Shown: piece after piece, positions 62,101 to 64,000 of the stretch
How the letters are laid out: each line of letters starts with the position of its first letter
How positions within the stretch are numbered: position 1 is the first letter of the stretch
Assembly: GCA_030654075.1 (NCBI GenBank)
Contig: JAURYB010000117.1
Location: forward strand, 32,289-96,288
From: Bacteroidales bacterium
GTDB taxonomy: Bacteria; Bacteroidota; Bacteroidia; Bacteroidales; UBA4417
Direction of reading: 5' to 3'
DNA length: 64,000 nucleotides
Program-made: the position numbers and the translations under genes
The notes under the pieces: model-generated
What the model was told of the DNA's origin: nothing
The model's database searches: none
What the model saw: the letters and a program-made list of their open reading frames with translations, nothing else

Positions 62101-62856
62101 TTATATTTCCTTTGGCGTTTGATATCTTTTTGAATGCAAAATCCCCAATTTGTTCATAAAATGCGAAATTGAGGTTTTTAAAACGCCTAATGCGTATACG
62201 GTGCTTCGCGAAAGGTTTATAGATGAGGCTTCCTTAAAATATTTGGTAGGACAAGTCACTTCCCCGATAGGGAATCCCTTATAAATAATTTGAGATAACA
62301 TCTGGTTATCAAAAACAAAGTCATCGCTATTGGCATGATAATTAATTGCATTAAGGACTTCCTTCGAGAAAGCCCTGTAACCGGTGTGATATTCCGAAAG
62401 TTTCTGATTGACAAAAATATTCTGAATTAATGTAAGTCCCCGATTCGAAATGTATTTAATCAGCGGCATTCCACCTTTGAGCGCTCCGTTGCCAAGAATG
62501 CGCGAACCAAGTACTACCGGATATACATCATTGGCAATCATATAAGCCATAGATTGAATAAGCAAAGGTGTATACTGATAATCAGGGTGCAACATAATGA
62601 CAATATCACCGCCAAGCTTCAAAGCCTTATCGTAACAGGTTTTCTGATTTCCGCCATATCCTTTATTGCGCTCATGCTCAATCACATGCTTGATTCCAAT
62701 CTGGTGCGCAACCTCCACAGTATTATCACGGCTCCGATCATCAACCAGCACCACTTCATCCACAATATCAAAAGGAATTTCCTTATAAGTAATTTCCAGC
62801 GTTTGACCGGCATTATAAGCCGGAAGTACAACAACTATTTTTTTCCCTTTTATCAT
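62101..62856 (-). CDS. GT2-family glycosyltransferase (polyprenyl-phosphate hexose synthase-like)
   Basis: A 251-residue GT-A enzyme without membrane segments. VVVLPAYNAGQTLEITYKEI (about 8-27) is the nucleotide-sugar-binding start, VDEVVLVDDRSRDNTVEVA (about 32-50) has the DD pair, and GGNQKTCYDKALKLGGDIVIMLHPDYQYTPLLI includes HPD where most relatives have D-x-D. LGSRILGNGALKGGMPLIKY and LSEYHTGYRAFSKEVL are typical of dolichol-phosphate mannose synthase-like GT2. It probably makes the lipid-linked sugar used by the adjacent membrane enzymes (inference from context). It lies 57 bases downstream of the partial membrane protein gene on the same strand. Confidence 0.88.
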   Translation of the reverse strand: MIKGKKIVVVLPAYNAGQTLEITYKEIPFDIVDEVVLVDDRSRDNTVEVAHQIGIKHVIEHERNKGYGGNQKTCYDKALKLGGDIVIMLHPDYQYTPLLIQSMAYMIANDVYPVVLGSRILGNGALKGGMPLIKYISNRGLTLIQNIFVNQKLSEYHTGYRAFSKEVLNAINYHANSDDFVFDNQMLSQIIYKGFPIGEVTCPTKYFKEASSINLSRSTVYALGVLKTSISHFMNKLGILHSKRYQTPKEI

Positions 62857-62913
62857 ATTAACCTGTTATTAAACTCTTCTTTTAAAAAACAATGCAAGCG
62901 AAACTCTCCTTCG

Positions 62914-64000
62914 CTATTTCTTTTGTGTCAATTCAAAATCATCAAACCATACCGGTTTGTTACCGTGATTCCAAAGATACAATTTAATTTTATTTTCTTT
63001 AAATCCAGATGGTATTCTGAAGATCAAACTGATCTTATTCCAACCTTTGATATCCTTTTCACCAGTACTGGTACTGCATTTATAAAAAAGATCAGCGTTT
63101 GCGGCAGAAGCCACCAGTAAGGCATCCTTATCACCGCCATAGCGCCAGATGGAAACCTCGAATTGCTCGCCAGGCACTATATCCTTTAGCTCACTCTCCA
63201 TAGCATAAGTATCTTTTTCGGGCATAGAAAAAGAAAATTTGCCAGATCGTGGATGCTCATTTGAAAGTGCAGATGTTTTACTAAACGGGTATCCATTAAT
63301 GACAATCCATTGTTTATCTATGCTTAAAGTCTCAAAATCAGTTTTGAGAACTCTTGCTACTGTCCTTTCGCAAGCAATGTTCCGAAAAAAAGCCGATTGA
63401 GTTGTATCCACTTCATACACAACCTGCACACGTCCTTCGAAAAGTTTTTTGAGTTTTAATCCCCTGTTTTCTACCAACTTAAGATCATTATCATTAATGG
63501 GGCCGCCAACAAGAAGGATATGACTTCCATATTTTTTCAGAAATTCCTCAGGCGAAATAGTAGTTTCCCAGAATTTAAAACTATTGTCACGTACATCATA
63601 AAATAATCCTTCAGGAAATAATTTCATAAGCATATCCGTATGAAACTGCTTTGCGTACACATTTCCCCAGCGTAATTGCGCATATTGGTTGAAAGACCCT
63701 GGATAATAGTACGTTTTAACATATCCGGGATAATCTCGTTCAATCCTGGCCATGGTTTCATCTGTACTTTTATTCGATTGCCGATACCCTTCATAAGAAA
63801 GTGTAAGGTATGGTTTGTTGATTAGAGCTAAAACTAAAAAGACAACGGCTATTGATGGAGGTGCAAATTTCATTATTCCGTTGTTTTTATTCTTTGAAAA
63901 ACTTTCAGCCCAGAGGTAAATAAATACAAATACCAAACCCATAATACTCAGGGCTGGAAACAGATAATGGTTGTTATAGTAGTGTTTTGCAACCATAAGG
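62914..64000 (-). CDS. Partial GT-C-like membrane protein with C-terminal sandwich module (5' end outside the window)
   Basis: The frame is open to the window edge; the first ATG (63996) opens onto KHYYNNHYLFPALSIMGLVF, which is the late-membrane part of a GT39-type protein, so the real start is outside. Two membrane segments remain (about 12-30 and 45-62 from that ATG). A soluble region follows (MARIERDYPGYVKTYYYPGS, KFWETTISPEEFLKKYGSH), then from about 215 to the end a sandwich module like that of the lipoprotein at 58125: HPRSGKFSFSMPE, FEVSIWRYGG, GWNKISLIFRIP, KLYLWNHGNKPVWFDDFEL. The gene precedes the GT2 gene and probably forms an operon with it. Confidence 0.75.
   Translation of the reverse strand, partial: LMVAKHYYNNHYLFPALSIMGLVFVFIYLWAESFSKNKNNGIMKFAPPSIAVVFLVLALINKPYLTLSYEGYRQSNKSTDETMARIERDYPGYVKTYYYPGSFNQYAQLRWGNVYAKQFHTDMLMKLFPEGLFYDVRDNSFKFWETTISPEEFLKKYGSHILLVGGPINDNDLKLVENRGLKLKKLFEGRVQVVYEVDTTQSAFFRNIACERTVARVLKTDFETLSIDKQWIVINGYPFSKTSALSNEHPRSGKFSFSMPEKDTYAMESELKDIVPGEQFEVSIWRYGGDKDALLVASAANADLFYKCSTSTGEKDIKGWNKISLIFRIPSGFKENKIKLYLWNHGNKPVWFDDFELTQKK

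Noticed and set aside
58125..64000. Complete O-antigen or capsule locus
   Set aside because: No polymerase, flippase, export or sugar-nucleotide synthesis genes are present; only glycosyltransferase-like genes and a lipoprotein, with the right end cut off.

Overview
The window looks like chromosome from a member of the Bacteroidota, probably an environmental Bacteroidales or Marinilabiliales type; I cannot place it more finely. The reasons are a type IX secretion C-terminal domain on a secreted nuclease, a GldB lipoprotein, a type III glutamine synthetase, a MurF-Alr fusion, HU-CCDC81/SPOR and 73-residue DUF2795 proteins typical of this phylum, LPS genes (lpxK, kdsB), and many promoters with the phylum-specific TAnnTTTG -7 element. 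Base composition is AT-rich and coding is dense. I see no rRNA, tRNA, CRISPR array, prophage, insertion sequence or plasmid function.

Layout. 1-8100: secreted endonuclease I, metK, a GH92 mannosidase, a long heptad repeat and a nitroreductase. 8200-18900: a DctA/GltP-type carrier, a methyltransferase, the minus-strand run secA, pyrH, frr, then DUF2795, a cobalamin adenosyltransferase, a MacB-type ABC ATPase and a second methyltransferase. 18900-30850: a UbiA prenyltransferase tail to tail with lpxK, the nif3/zinc-ribbon pair, a two-module lipoprotein, a TPR protein, an OMP-gldB operon divergent from another OMP, and nadE. 31000-44100: a pair of DUF3857 transglutaminase-like proteins, then a minus-strand housekeeping block (nifU-like, mrp, glnA type III, an alkyltransferase-like protein, trmB, HU-SPOR, kdsB, proS). 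44200-57850: a Tyr/Gly/Ser-rich lipoprotein, a FadL-like OMP, ndh, DUF1289, comM, pepA, a phosphoesterase, pdxA and murF-alr. 58100-64000: a surface-glycan neighbourhood with a lipoprotein, membrane glycosyltransferases, a GT2 enzyme and a cut-off membrane protein.

Functionally this is mostly core metabolism, translation and envelope biogenesis. Lipid A and Kdo steps (lpxK, kdsB), polyprenyl-linked glycosyltransferases, envelope lipoproteins and OMPs recur throughout. The NifU-like protein and Mrp form an iron-sulfur carrier pair, and Nif3 plus the coiled-coil zinc-ribbon protein form a conserved pair of unclear role.

The strongest unexplained signal is in the intergenic DNA. Several short tandem arrays (6-8 bp units, different sequence at each locus) start at or within a few bases of stop codons. 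Four of the arrays form inverted repeats, each lying between two co-directional genes. Dispersed palindromic elements occur alongside them. At protein level the points worth checking are an active/inactive-looking transglutaminase pair, an O6-alkylguanine transferase homologue without its cysteine, an Mrp without its CxxC, a duplicated-domain lipoprotein with upstream dyads, and a sandwich-like module shared by a lipoprotein and a glycosyltransferase-like membrane protein at the two ends of the glycan cluster.
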